DNA from: Bacteroidota bacterium
GTDB taxonomy: Bacteria > Bacteroidota > Bacteroidia > UBA4408
Direction: 5' to 3'
NCBI GenBank assembly: GCA_963169745.1
Contig: CAUJCU010000016.1
Coordinates: 1 to 64,000, forward strand
Length of the DNA stretch: 64,000 nucleotides
In this document: positions 26,906-35,716 of the stretch, in pieces
Position numbering within the stretch: position 1 is the first letter of the stretch
Layout of the letters: every line of letters begins with the position of its first letter
Notes under the pieces: model-generated
Databases searched by the model: none
What the model saw: the letters and a program-made list of their open reading frames with translations, nothing else
What the model was told of the DNA's origin: nothing
Translations under genes and position numbers: made by a program

Positions 26906-28063
26906 ATGCCTATATATCATAAACTTGGAAATATACCACAAAAAAGACATGTTGTTTTTAAAAACGAAAAAGGGCAACATCAATACGAACAATTATTCGG
27001 AACCGAAGGTTTTCATAGCCACTCCTCGCTCCTGTATCACGTTCACCGGCCTACACAGGTTAAAGAAATAACTAAAACCTATGATGTAACACCAGAAATT
27101 GCCGTTGAAAAAAATATTAAAGCCATATTGCTTAGTGGGTTTGATATTCAGCCCGAAAATGACTTTTTGGAAAGTCGTAAAGACTTGTTTGTAAATAGTG
27201 ATTGTACTATTGGATTAGCTGCTCCCAAAGAAAGTTTAACCGGCTATTTCTATAAAAATGCTGATGCCGATGAAATGATTTTTGTACATCAAGGAAAAGG
27301 AAAATTAAGAACTTTTATGGGGAATATTAATTTTGAATATGGCGATTACCTGATAATACCCCGTGGCATGATTTATCAAATTGAATTTGAAACTACTGAC
27401 AACCGCTTACTTTATGTTGAAACCTTTCATGCTATATACACCCCTAAAAGATACAAAAGTTCATCGGGTCAGTTATTGGAACACTCACCCTTTTGTGAAC
27501 GCGATTATAAGCTACCAACTGAACTTGAAACACATAACCAAAAAGGCGATTTTTTGATGAAAGTAAAAAAAGAAGGAGTTATTCATGAAGTTATTTTTGC
27601 TACACACCCCTTTGACGTGGTTGGCTGGGATGGTTATAATTATCCCTGGGGTTTTAGTATTCATAATTTTGAGCCTATAACAGGTCGTGTACACTTGCCT
27701 CCGCCAATTCATCAAACTTTCGAAACACCCGCTATGGTTATTTGCTCTTTTTGCCCGCGATTGTACGATTATCATCCACAAGCTGTTCCGGCTCCATACA
27801 ACCATAGTAATATTGATAGTGATGAATTGTTATACTATGTGGACGGTGATTTTATGAGCCGCAACAATATTAAAAAAGGAAACATTACCTTGCACCCTAA
27901 AGGCATGGCTCATGGCCCGGCTCCAGGAGCTATGGAAAGAAGTGTTGGACAAAAAGAGACAAAAGAACTTGCCGTAATGATTGATACTTTTAAACCCTTA
28001 AAAATTACGAAGCAAGCCATCCAAATTAGTGACCCAAACTATTATAAAAGTTGGGTTGAGTAA
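26906..28063 (+). CDS. hmgA: Homogentisate 1,2-dioxygenase
   Basis: The enzyme opens the ring of homogentisate in tyrosine catabolism using Fe(II) and oxygen. The 385 residues show the family start (YHKLGNIPQKRHVVF), two cupin-like halves, and the C-terminal metal region DGDFMSRNNIKKGNITLHPKG then MAHGPAPGAMERS. It precedes hpd by 45 nt, and together they convert 4-hydroxyphenylpyruvate to maleylacetoacetate. A partial promoter element TAAATTTG lies at 26876-26883. Confidence 0.93.
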   Translation: MPIYHKLGNIPQKRHVVFKNEKGQHQYEQLFGTEGFHSHSSLLYHVHRPTQVKEITKTYDVTPEIAVEKNIKAILLSGFDIQPENDFLESRKDLFVNSDCTIGLAAPKESLTGYFYKNADADEMIFVHQGKGKLRTFMGNINFEYGDYLIIPRGMIYQIEFETTDNRLLYVETFHAIYTPKRYKSSSGQLLEHSPFCERDYKLPTELETHNQKGDFLMKVKKEGVIHEVIFATHPFDVVGWDGYNYPWGFSIHNFEPITGRVHLPPPIHQTFETPAMVICSFCPRLYDYHPQAVPAPYNHSNIDSDELLYYVDGDFMSRNNIKKGNITLHPKGMAHGPAPGAMERSVGQKETKELAVMIDTFKPLKITKQAIQISDPNYYKSWVE

Positions 28064-28108
28064 TCTATTAATCACAGAAACTATAAATTACATATAAAAA
28101 TTACAGCT

Positions 28109-29266
28109 ATGAAAAGTGTAACAAATGTAGAGTATGGACTCGAAAAAATTTTTGAAGGAGCCCAAGATTTTTTACCCCTTTTAGGAACCGATTATGTTGA
28201 GTTTTATGTAGGTAATGCAAAACAAGCAGCTCACTACTACAAAACAGCTTTTGGCTTTCAATCATTTGCCTATGCAGGTCTTGAAACAGGTTTAAAAGAC
28301 CGTACCAGCTATGTTATTAAGCAAGATAAAATTAAATTGGTATTAACAACGGCCTTAAACAGTCAATCTCCCATTAGCGAGCATGTAAAAAAACATGGTG
28401 ATGGTGTAAAAGTAATTGCTCTTTGGGTTGAAGATGCCCGTAAATCATGGGAAGAAACCACTAAACGTGGTGCTAAATCGTTTATGGAACCCACCGTTGA
28501 GAAAGACACACACGGACAAACAGTGCGATCTGGTATTTATGCCTATGGTGAAACAGTGCATATTTTTGTAGAACGTAAAGACTATAAAGGTTTGTTTTTA
28601 CCCAACTTTGTAGCTTGGGAAAGCGAATACAACCCCGCTCCTACCGGACTTAAATTTATTGATCATATTGTAGGCAATGTTGGTTGGGGCGAAATGAACA
28701 CCTGGGTTGAATGGTACGAAAAAGTTATGGGTTTTGTTAATTTTCTATCGTTTGATGATAAACAGATTCATACTGAATACTCGGCCTTAATGAGCAAAGT
28801 GATGAGCAATGGAAACGGGCGCATAAAATTCCCAATTAATGAACCTGCCAAGGGAAAAAAACGTTCCCAAATTGAAGAATATCTTGATTTTTATGAAGGA
28901 CCTGGAGCACAACATTTAGCCGTTGCCACCGATAATATTATTGAAACAGTTAAAGCTATGCGTAACCGTGGTGTTGAGTTTCTATCAGCACCACCACACG
29001 CTTATTATGAAGAAGTTCCTGATCGACTTGGAAAGCATTTCAGCATGTTTAACCAAGACCTATCAGAATTAGAAAAATTAGGTATTTTAATAGATGCTGA
29101 TGAAGAAGGCTACTTGCTTCAGATATTTACAAAGCCTGTTGAGGATCGGCCTACACTATTTTATGAAATTATACAACGGATGGGTGCCAGAGGATTTGGG
29201 GCCGGTAATTTTAAAGCCTTGTTTGAGTCTATTGAACGTGAGCAGGAAAAGCGTGGAACGCTCTAA
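28109..29266 (+). CDS. hpd: 4-Hydroxyphenylpyruvate dioxygenase
   Basis: The enzyme turns 4-hydroxyphenylpyruvate into homogentisate, the substrate of hmgA just upstream. The 385 residues have two VOC domains. Iron ligands are visible in the C-terminal one: His in LKFIDHIVGNVGWGEM, His in GAQHLAVATDNI and Glu in PTLFYEIIQRMG. The family ending GFGAGNFKALFESIEREQ is present. The first step of the route (an aminotransferase) and the last (a canonical FAH) are not in this window. Confidence 0.95.
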   Translation: MKSVTNVEYGLEKIFEGAQDFLPLLGTDYVEFYVGNAKQAAHYYKTAFGFQSFAYAGLETGLKDRTSYVIKQDKIKLVLTTALNSQSPISEHVKKHGDGVKVIALWVEDARKSWEETTKRGAKSFMEPTVEKDTHGQTVRSGIYAYGETVHIFVERKDYKGLFLPNFVAWESEYNPAPTGLKFIDHIVGNVGWGEMNTWVEWYEKVMGFVNFLSFDDKQIHTEYSALMSKVMSNGNGRIKFPINEPAKGKKRSQIEEYLDFYEGPGAQHLAVATDNIIETVKAMRNRGVEFLSAPPHAYYEEVPDRLGKHFSMFNQDLSELEKLGILIDADEEGYLLQIFTKPVEDRPTLFYEIIQRMGARGFGAGNFKALFESIEREQEKRGTL

Positions 29267-29287
29267 ATAATGTCAGATTTGGGGTTT

Positions 29288-29312
29288 CTACCTTTTGGTG
29301 GACACAAAAGTT
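29288..29312. repeat. IS-end-like repeat, copy 1
   Basis: A 25-nt sequence containing GGTGGACACAAAAGTT is repeated with one mismatch at 46638-46662. Both copies lie next to truncated genes, which suggests the terminal sequence of an insertion sequence whose body was lost. Confidence 0.6.
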
Positions 29313-29357
29313 ACTATTATCTGTGCTATCTTTAACAAACAAAAGAACAAACTGTAA

Positions 29358-29555
29358 TTATAAACGTAATTCATAATAGGGATTGGCTGGATAACATGTA
29401 CAAAGTAAATTTCCAGCGATATGACATTTGTAACCAGGGTTAGGCCAGTTTGTTCCCATACCAATTCTACCAGTATTGTCAACTTTTAATTGTGCAAATC
29501 CTGACAATGTATAAACTGCAAACATTGCAGTCATAAATATTTGTTTTGTTCTCAT
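29358..29555 (-). pseudogene. Truncated exported protein, tail-fibre-like start
   Basis: The frame holds 65 residues: a signal peptide (cleavage near GFAQ), then LKVDNTGRIGMGTNWPNPGY and KCHIAGNL. This wording is typical of the first repeat of Bacteroidota tail-fibre-domain or fibronectin-like proteins hundreds of residues long. The frame stops soon after, 45 nt from the IS-end-like repeat, so it is probably a 5' stump left by an insertion and deletion. Confidence 0.55.
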
Positions 29556-29570
29556 AATTTTACATGTTTT

Positions 29571-29960
29571 TTAATTTGATTTTATTTCAAACGTCCCTTC
29601 ATTTTGATATTGATTTCCTCCTTGATAATAGGTTTCCGTAAAAGTTCCTTTTATCAGATAGTTTTTACTAAATAGTTTATGAGACCATTCTCCATTTAAA
29701 TCAATTCCAAATTGTGAAAAGGAAATATTTTCTATTTTCCCTTCAATTTTTTTACCATCTTTAGTTAATTCAGAACCATTGATAATGATTTTATTCTTAG
29801 AAGATTCTGTTATTACTATTTCAGCTGTTTTAATTACTCCCTGAGGAGTGCTGTACGTAAATATTCCGTAATAATTACCGATACTAGGTTTTTCTTTAGA
29901 GCAGCCTATTCCAAAAAATATCAAACAAATACTACAAACAAATAATATGTGTGTTTTCAT
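29571..29960 (-). CDS. Small lipoprotein of unknown function
   Basis: The 129-residue protein has a lipoprotein signal ending FFGIGC followed by SKEKPSIGNYYGIFTY. The mature part is a beta-rich module with a GxYxGxF-like start and an ending in GTFTETYYQGG ... EGTFEIKSN. This is like small lipocalin-type or calycin-like outer-membrane lipoproteins, but no family was recognised. It lies between two broken genes and appears intact. Confidence 0.6.
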   Translation of the reverse strand: MKTHILFVCSICLIFFGIGCSKEKPSIGNYYGIFTYSTPQGVIKTAEIVITESSKNKIIINGSELTKDGKKIEGKIENISFSQFGIDLNGEWSHKLFSKNYLIKGTFTETYYQGGNQYQNEGTFEIKSN

Positions 29961-29972
29961 AACAATTTAGAT

Positions 29973-30977
29973 TTAATAACATGAATTTACATCTATATAG
30001 AGTTCAGCTCCAATTGGCACTGTAAAATCACCGTTTATTGTTACACCCTCTGGTGTGCGTAAATAAATATTATCATCATTATTTAGGCTATTAGCGCAAC
30101 TGCCGTTACCAATTATTATACTTTTTTTAACTCTATTATCATGATTGGCAAAATTATAATTACAAACATTTAAAGAAGTATTACAATCATTATTCAAGTC
30201 ATAAACTTTTACAAAATCGACATACTTATAATCTGTAAAAGATGGTGATGTAGGGGGTAAATATCCTGGTTCTATTGTTAGATTTAATATGGTGCGCACA
30301 GGATCAATAATTCCATGATTAGGAAAAACTCGAGCAGGTGAATCATCAACATATCAAATTATTTTATTAGGAGACCATTCTATCCCATAGGTATGCCATG
30401 TTTTTGCATAATTAAAATTTGTTGGTGTTATATCCAATCCAAAAATATTCCCATCAGGATAATATGTGTGGATGTTAGTCACTAAAATATTCGATGGTTT
30501 ATGACCAACCATATCAAAAATGTCAATTTCTGCTTCGTTAGAGGTAGTAACTGCTCTCCATGTCCAGAATGCTGGCCAAAAACCATATCTATATGGCAGT
30601 TTAATTCTAGCTTCAGCATACCCATATTGAGTATTATAATTATCTGATGTTTCAATCCAACCAGAATTATAAGGATATGATTGACCTGGAGTAGCTAAAC
30701 CGCATGCCCAAGTCGTTTGAATAGGGTTTGGTGGACATGTTACAGAATTGTTGTTTACTTTAATAACAAGTTCTCCATTTAATGTATAAACATTTGAACT
30801 AAGATATATTTGTGGTTCAGGTAAATGAATTGCATAATTAGCCTTAACCCATTTAGTGTTATCAAAAAAATTAAATTGATCTTCCCAAACTATTTGCCAA
30901 TGCGGATCATTTGAAGGTGTTTGTCCGAATAGTAATAAACTATTCAGAAAAATAAACACATTAAGTATAAATTTCAT
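29973..30977 (-). pseudogene. GH16 glycoside hydrolase interrupted by in-frame TGA
   Basis: One continuous frame of 335 codons is broken only by TGA at 30354-30356. The conceptual protein has a signal peptide (MKFILNVFIFLNSLLLFGQ), WQIVWEDQFN, GYAEARIKLPYRYGFWPAFW and the catalytic strand NEAEIDIFDMVG. It belongs to family GH16 (laminarinase-like endo-beta-glucanases). The stop sits where GH16 proteins have Trp (I-I-[W]-Y-V-D-D-S-P), a TGG to TGA change. The acid/base Glu of the usual ExDxxE is Asp (EIDIFD). Both changes point to a decayed gene, although a sequencing error is possible for the stop. Confidence 0.85.
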
Positions 30978-31421
30978 ATTAATAAATTTAAATTATTCAT
31001 TCTATTTTGTCTTTATCATAACAGGTTGCCAGCCTTTACCGTAGCTTCTCTTTATGTTTGCTAACGGCAGTCCGTCTAATAACTTAAATTTCTCATCCAT
31101 TGTTTTGCTAAACTAAGCAAATAAATTCGATTTTAAGCAGCTAAAATTTCAAGTATCTTGGGTAAGGGAACTTGTGTGTTTAAGCCAAGAAAATCATCCT
31201 CAAACAAGCGAAATAATCTAACCGGAAACTATAAAACGGACTAAACCACAAAGAACAAAAGCTACAAAACCTCCTACATAAAAACTAACGGTCTCGTTGA
31301 ATGATATGCTGAGCTTGTCGAATGGCACCGAATAGCAAAAAGCCCTGAAGTGTTTCCTTCGCTCAGGGCTTTTTCGCATTAGGGCTTTTTCTATTCGGCA
31401 TAATGTTACCGGTAGTGCTTC
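30978..31421. other. Region with small remnants and nested inverted repeats
   Basis: No intact gene lies in these 444 bases. Minus-strand frames at 31002-31100 (MDEKFKLLDGLPLANIKRSY then GKGWQPVMIKTK) and about 31133-31225 (ending FEDDFLGLNTQVPLPKILE) look coding-like but are too short to assign. They may be fragments of a deleted gene. From 31284 a set of nested inverted repeats begins (listed separately). Confidence 0.4.
31284..31416. repeat. Nested inverted repeats with terminator core
   Basis: Three inverted pairs are nested. The outer is ACTAACGGT/ACCGGTAGT (31284/31408, one mismatch). The middle is CCGAATAG/CTATTCGG (31328/31391). The inner is AAAAAGCCCTGA/TCAGGGCTTTTT (31337/31363), with a further AGGGCTTTTT at 31381. 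The inner stem is a good bidirectional terminator. The whole could fold into a long hairpin of 133 nt just after the stop of the unknown gene at 31422. Confidence 0.6.
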
Positions 31422-32651
31422 CTATGTCAATATGCTTTCTAATTCGCCTTTCCATTTTACAAAACCGTCCACAAGGTCTGAGTAGTCGTGATAAATTCTC
31501 CTAAATGGGTCATCAGTTGAACTTATGTATGCTGTCTTCCCTTGAACTTTGATTACGTTAATAATATCTTCAATTTTTCTGAATGTCATTTTTAAAACAT
31601 TAATGTCCTTGGTTATGTGCCAGACATAAGTTGCTTCTTCTGTGTCAAGTGTTTCCCAAACAATATGATAGTTTCTGTCACCTTGAATTAAAAATATGAA
31701 CGAAAATGGCTTGTGAACAAACCTAAGTTTCATTATGTCGTGTGAATGTTTACTGGATAGAAATCTTAAATGTTTGTAGTGCTTGGTATTTGAAATTGTT
31801 AGCAAATCTTCAAAAAGTTCCTTGTCGTTATTGTAGAAGGTGTTCCACTTAAATTTTTCGTCAGCAAAGGTGTCAAAATACTCGTCCATAGTGAACAAAG
31901 TCTTATCAATTTCAACATTGACTTTCTTTTTAGTCGTGGATTTAACAAACTCAAATTTTACATTATCAATGAGTTGTTTATCAATTTTCTCAATTTCGGG
32001 CGATTTAGCCTCTATAGAGGTTACTTCGTTGTAAGTAATTTCAATATTTACTGTTACTACAATCTTTTTAGTCTTTAAGACATTGGCCAAATAATTTTTC
32101 ACTGCATGAAACTCTTCACGAATGTCATAGTTGGGAATTGTGAGTTCTAATGTTTTTTTATGCTCTTTGAATTTTTTGTCAAATGAAACACAGCCAAGTT
32201 TGAAACGAACATTTTTAAGTGGCACATAAAAAGTTTCTTTGATTGTTACTTTATGTGGTTGTCTTACTAACTCTGTTGGCTGAATATGTGTTGTTCTGTC
32301 AACTGGAACAAATTTAATTGGTCTGACCACAACTGAATTACCTACTAAAGTTTTTAAAAGTCCAGTCGTGTCAATGCTCTTGAAACTAATGATTTGAAGG
32401 TCGTTTAATTTGTCAGCAAGAGATTTTTGACTACTTCCAAATTCAGTTTCTCCAACCTGATAGGAGGTGATTTTGCAAAATATTTTCTTTTCGTTTTCTC
32501 TGTGGCTTAATACTTTGATTGTCTAGAATGCTGGCTCTTTAAATGTCTTTGCAACATCAGGCAGTCCAAGCTGTTCAAATGTCAATGGTCTGTCTGCTGT
32601 CAAGTATGCTTTGTCCTGCCGAAATAATATTTTTATCTCTTGTCCTGTCAT
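31422..32651 (-). pseudogene. Unknown 410-codon gene broken by in-frame TAG
   Basis: The frame runs from the ATG at 32651 (MTGQEIKILFRQDKAYLTAD) to a stop at 31422 and is interrupted only by TAG at 32523-32525 (codon 43). The remaining 302 residues are open from a GTG at 32330. The family was not recognised. The protein is soluble, Lys-rich, with a beta-rich first half (VKFEFVKSTTKKKVNVEI) and a C-terminal segment YHIVWETLDTEEATYVWHI and FRRIYHDYSDLVDGFVKW. It has no signal peptide. It lies beside an IS110 fragment in accessory DNA, so a defence or mobile-element role is possible but unproven. Confidence 0.65.
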
Positions 32652-32734
32652 TTATGTTTGGTCGTCATAGCATTCTTACTATCACAAAATAGCTACTGTA
32701 TATTAATTAGTTACAATTTTCAATTCTTCATTAG

Positions 32735-33237
32735 TTAGTCCAAATTTAGTGATTTGCTTTGTATTCTTTTTACTATTCCCAATTTTTTTTTGTCTAAAAA
32801 TAAATAAGCATCAGGGTTGATGTATGGCACATCTTTTACAATCATGTTCCATATAATTACTCCAAGTTTTCTAGCAGTTGCACTTATGGCAGAAACTCTA
32901 CCTTTTCTAAAACTTATTCTTTGGAAAAAGTCTCTTAAAGGTGTTGAGTCTTTAAGATTTCCTATGGCATTAGCAGCATTTCGAAGTGCTATTTTCAGTC
33001 TGTTTACTTCCTTTGGGCTCTTTACTTGAAAGCACTTTGCCACCACTAACTTTGTTATTTGGTGCAAGGCTGAGCTAGGAGCAAAAGTGCTTTGAAGTTG
33101 GAAACTTTTTTATTCCTTCTATGCCAACTTCACTCATTATTGCAAGCACTGTAGCGTGACTCATACCTTCTATAGCCAGCAAATCGGTTCCTTCAAACAT
33201 TTGATACGATTTTAGATTAAGATCTATGTCTTTGGGT
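32735..33237 (-). pseudogene. IS110-family transposase fragment, nonsense plus frameshift
   Basis: Reading leftwards from about 33237 the frame gives GTDLLAIEGMSHATVLAIMS, KKFPTSKHFCS, a TAG at 33075-33077, then LSLAPNNKVSGGKVLSSKEP. A frameshift near 33005-33016 then leads into VNRLKIALRNAANAIG and RDFFQRISFRKGRVSAISAT. This is the C-terminal Transposase_20 part of an IS110-type element. The TAG stands where Trp is expected (S-W-L-x-L-A-P). The N-terminal half is absent. It is a dead element and no terminal repeats were identified. Confidence 0.85.
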
Positions 33238-33298
33238 GTGTTCTAATTGATTCGCTTATGCGGTTTTGAATCTATGTAGTGCTGTTTTTAATTTAAAT

Positions 33299-33332
33299 TG
33301 TGAAACCTATTTCAAGACAAGTAGGTTTCACA
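33299..33332 (-). terminator. Hairpin after OmpA/TSP3 gene
   Basis: TGTGAAACCTA (33299-33309) and TAGGTTTCACA (33322-33332) form an 11-bp perfect stem with a 12-nt loop, 34 nt after the stop of the gene at 33367. The following sequence is AT-rich but without a clean T run. Confidence 0.6.
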
Positions 33333-33366
33333 AAATGCAGTTTAATGGTACGCTTTTTAGAAGCCC

Positions 33367-35667
33367 TTATTTAAACTGAATAGTAATTTCAACTCTATTA
33401 TTTGCATCTCTGCCTTCTGCAGTATTATTATCTGCTATAGAAACGGTATCACCGTAAGGTGTAATTTTTAATCGGTCATTGTTAATCCCCTTTCCTATAA
33501 AAAACTCTATAAGATTTGTTGCTCGGTCTTTGGTAAGGGTCATTGCAAAAGAATTACTTCCCGAATTGTCGGTAAATACATTAATAACCAAAATAATAGA
33601 AAGATTATTTTTCATCATTTGAACCAAGTGATCCAAGTGAACAAAAGAAACTCCAAGTAACTCATCTTTCCCAGTTTCAAATTTTATATGTTCTACAGCT
33701 TCCTTAACTATTAAGGCTTCTTCCGGTAGTGGTTCAGGACAACCTTTATTAGCAACACTACCCTTTGTTAATGGACACAAATCTTCTCTATCTAAGACCC
33801 CATCTAAATCAGTATCTTTATCAGGGCAGCCAAAATTCTCTTTTAACCCCGGTTCTGTTGGGCAGTGATCATCAATATCCGGAACCCCATCTTTATCAGT
33901 ATCTATTGGGCAACCATTATTATCTCTTGGCCCAAACTCATTAGGACATAAGTCATCTTTATCCGGTATTCCATCACCATCTGTATCCGGGCAGCCCCTA
34001 AACTCTGGCAAGCCTTTAACATCCGGGCAATCATCATCATCATCTTTTACTCCATCTTCATCTCTATCCGGGCAACCCTGAAAACGGGATATTCCCGGGG
34101 TATCCGGGCATTTATCAAATTTATCTATAATTTTATCCCCATCTCTATCAGGACAACCGCCCAACAGTGCTTTTCCATACTCATCGGGGCACTGATCTTC
34201 GAAATCGGGCACACCATCGTTATCCCGATCAGGACAACCATGAGTAGCAGGAAGCCCCTTGTGATTACGGCACTTATCTTCAAAATCAGGAACTCCATCG
34301 CCATCACTATCATCCAAATAGGAATCATTCCCAAAACGTAAATTTACACCAATTCGTAGGTTAAATGTTTTTACACTTTGAGGAAAAACAGCACCAAGAA
34401 TATTGTCGCTAATAATATAATATTGAGTACCACCCCAAGAGTTAATGCACAAACCAAGACCTAAATTAGAAAAGCTATTATTAAAAATAGAATAGTTCAT
34501 GTTAAGGTGTATAAGTTCGGTTAACTGCCCGCCTATAAATGCACTTAGACCCGGACGCATTTTGCCATCAAAGAACAAACCATGGAGCAAAAGTCCTGTA
34601 TTATACTTCTCTGCAATTTGATAGGTTCCCCCTAAGTATATTTGCCGGTTAAGCTTTGAGCGGTAGCTGTGGTATGTAGTATCTATTCTAAAACTGGCAT
34701 AAGCAGAATCTAAAGTTTTATTAAAGGCTTGATTTAAACTCGTAGTATCATTAATCAAATCGGCTATGTATAAACCTCTAAAGGTGTATATATCTTGTGG
34801 ATTACGGGTTACTAAGTTATAGGGCTTATGATTCCAATTGATTCCTCCAAAATCTAATAGGGTGGCACTTACCGTTATTTTTGGAGTAACTTTATACTGT
34901 GCTCCTAAATCAACTGCAAATCCTGTATTTTTTAAGCCCAAAAAATATTCTTTCCAATTTTTGTCTGCTCCAAAAACTTCTTTATAATTCCCTGATTTAT
35001 TAAATAAAATATCTGATTGTACTCTTAAATTGTAGTCTGTTGGGTCGGTATAAAGTTTAACATCGGCTTTTTTGGTCTGTATATTCTCCATACCATAAAG
35101 GTACTTTAATTTAACCCCTCCTGTCCATTGTGAGTTAATTTGCCGAACATAGTTAATACCATACTCCCGGTAATGGGTGTATTGAAAACCTGCCGCAAAA
35201 TTAATGGTTTGCCCAATAGAAGGCCCGTTCCCGTTCCATAAAAAATCAACTAAGTCCTTGCTGTAACTGGCAACAGAAGTTATTTTTTCAGTAGCGCTAA
35301 ATTGAATAAAATTTTTATTAATCCGAAAACCAAAAGCGAGCAAATCAGTCTCAAAATTTCCCAATAAATAGTTTTTATCTTTCATCCGATTTATAGCCTT
35401 ATTCATGTCAATTATCAAAGAGTCATCACTTCTTTTTTGAACAATATCCTGATAAGCAAAAGTAGTATTAGTAAATCCAAAATAAGTTGAAGATAAGAAC
35501 GGAATGTTTATATTGTAGTCACTCGTAGGAAAAAAACTGGGATTGCAAGAAATGTTCTGATTCAAATATTGCATATTGTACAAAACATAATTTTGCTGTG
35601 CCCAAGAATGATTCTTAAAGCCGATCAAAAAAACGAATCCAATAAAAAAGCGAAAAAGTATTTTCAT
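33367..35667 (-). CDS. Outer-membrane protein with DUF5723-like, TSP3 and OmpA domains
   Basis: The 766-residue protein has a signal peptide (residues 1-23) and a barrel-like N-terminal domain of about 430 residues (NYVLYNMQYLNQNISCNPSF, DUF5723-like). It is followed by about ten thrombospondin type 3 repeats (about 450-640; D-x-D-x-D-G-V-P-D-x-x-D-x-C-P), which bind calcium. A C-terminal OmpA domain (about 645-766) contains KITPYGDTVSIADNN and RDANNRVEITIQFK, which would tether it to peptidoglycan. It links the outer membrane to the cell wall. Its 5' leader holds the palindrome at 35669-35686. Confidence 0.88.
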   Translation of the reverse strand: MKILFRFFIGFVFLIGFKNHSWAQQNYVLYNMQYLNQNISCNPSFFPTSDYNINIPFLSSTYFGFTNTTFAYQDIVQKRSDDSLIIDMNKAINRMKDKNYLLGNFETDLLAFGFRINKNFIQFSATEKITSVASYSKDLVDFLWNGNGPSIGQTINFAAGFQYTHYREYGINYVRQINSQWTGGVKLKYLYGMENIQTKKADVKLYTDPTDYNLRVQSDILFNKSGNYKEVFGADKNWKEYFLGLKNTGFAVDLGAQYKVTPKITVSATLLDFGGINWNHKPYNLVTRNPQDIYTFRGLYIADLINDTTSLNQAFNKTLDSAYASFRIDTTYHSYRSKLNRQIYLGGTYQIAEKYNTGLLLHGLFFDGKMRPGLSAFIGGQLTELIHLNMNYSIFNNSFSNLGLGLCINSWGGTQYYIISDNILGAVFPQSVKTFNLRIGVNLRFGNDSYLDDSDGDGVPDFEDKCRNHKGLPATHGCPDRDNDGVPDFEDQCPDEYGKALLGGCPDRDGDKIIDKFDKCPDTPGISRFQGCPDRDEDGVKDDDDDCPDVKGLPEFRGCPDTDGDGIPDKDDLCPNEFGPRDNNGCPIDTDKDGVPDIDDHCPTEPGLKENFGCPDKDTDLDGVLDREDLCPLTKGSVANKGCPEPLPEEALIVKEAVEHIKFETGKDELLGVSFVHLDHLVQMMKNNLSIILVINVFTDNSGSNSFAMTLTKDRATNLIEFFIGKGINNDRLKITPYGDTVSIADNNTAEGRDANNRVEITIQFK

Positions 35668-35668
35668 T

Positions 35669-35686
35669 GTTATTTATACAAATAAC
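35669..35686. promoter_or_regulatory. Palindrome in leader of OmpA/TSP3 gene
   Basis: GTTATTT (35669-35675) and AAATAAC (35680-35686) are perfect inverted copies with a 4-nt spacer, directly before the start codon of the gene at 35667. It may be an operator or an RNA hairpin hiding the start. Confidence 0.4.
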
Positions 35687-35716
35687 GTAAAAATAGCTAA
35701 AAGTCCATTATTTTTG

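Noticed and set aside
30354-30356. Genome-wide reading of TGA as Trp
   Set aside because: TGA ends several intact genes in the window (for example the recombinase at 1976-1978 and the VOC gene at 15952-15954), and Trp is TGG throughout the core genes. The TGA here is therefore a local lesion or error.
31284-31416. Integron attC site
   Set aside because: The nested arms are suggestive, but the conserved RYYYAAC and GTTRRRY core boxes are not found in the right places, and there is no integron integrase or cassette row.
33750-34330. Regularly spaced repeats resembling an array
   Set aside because: They are the protein-level thrombospondin type 3 repeats inside the OmpA/TSP3 gene. The DNA units vary and are in frame, so this is not a CRISPR array.
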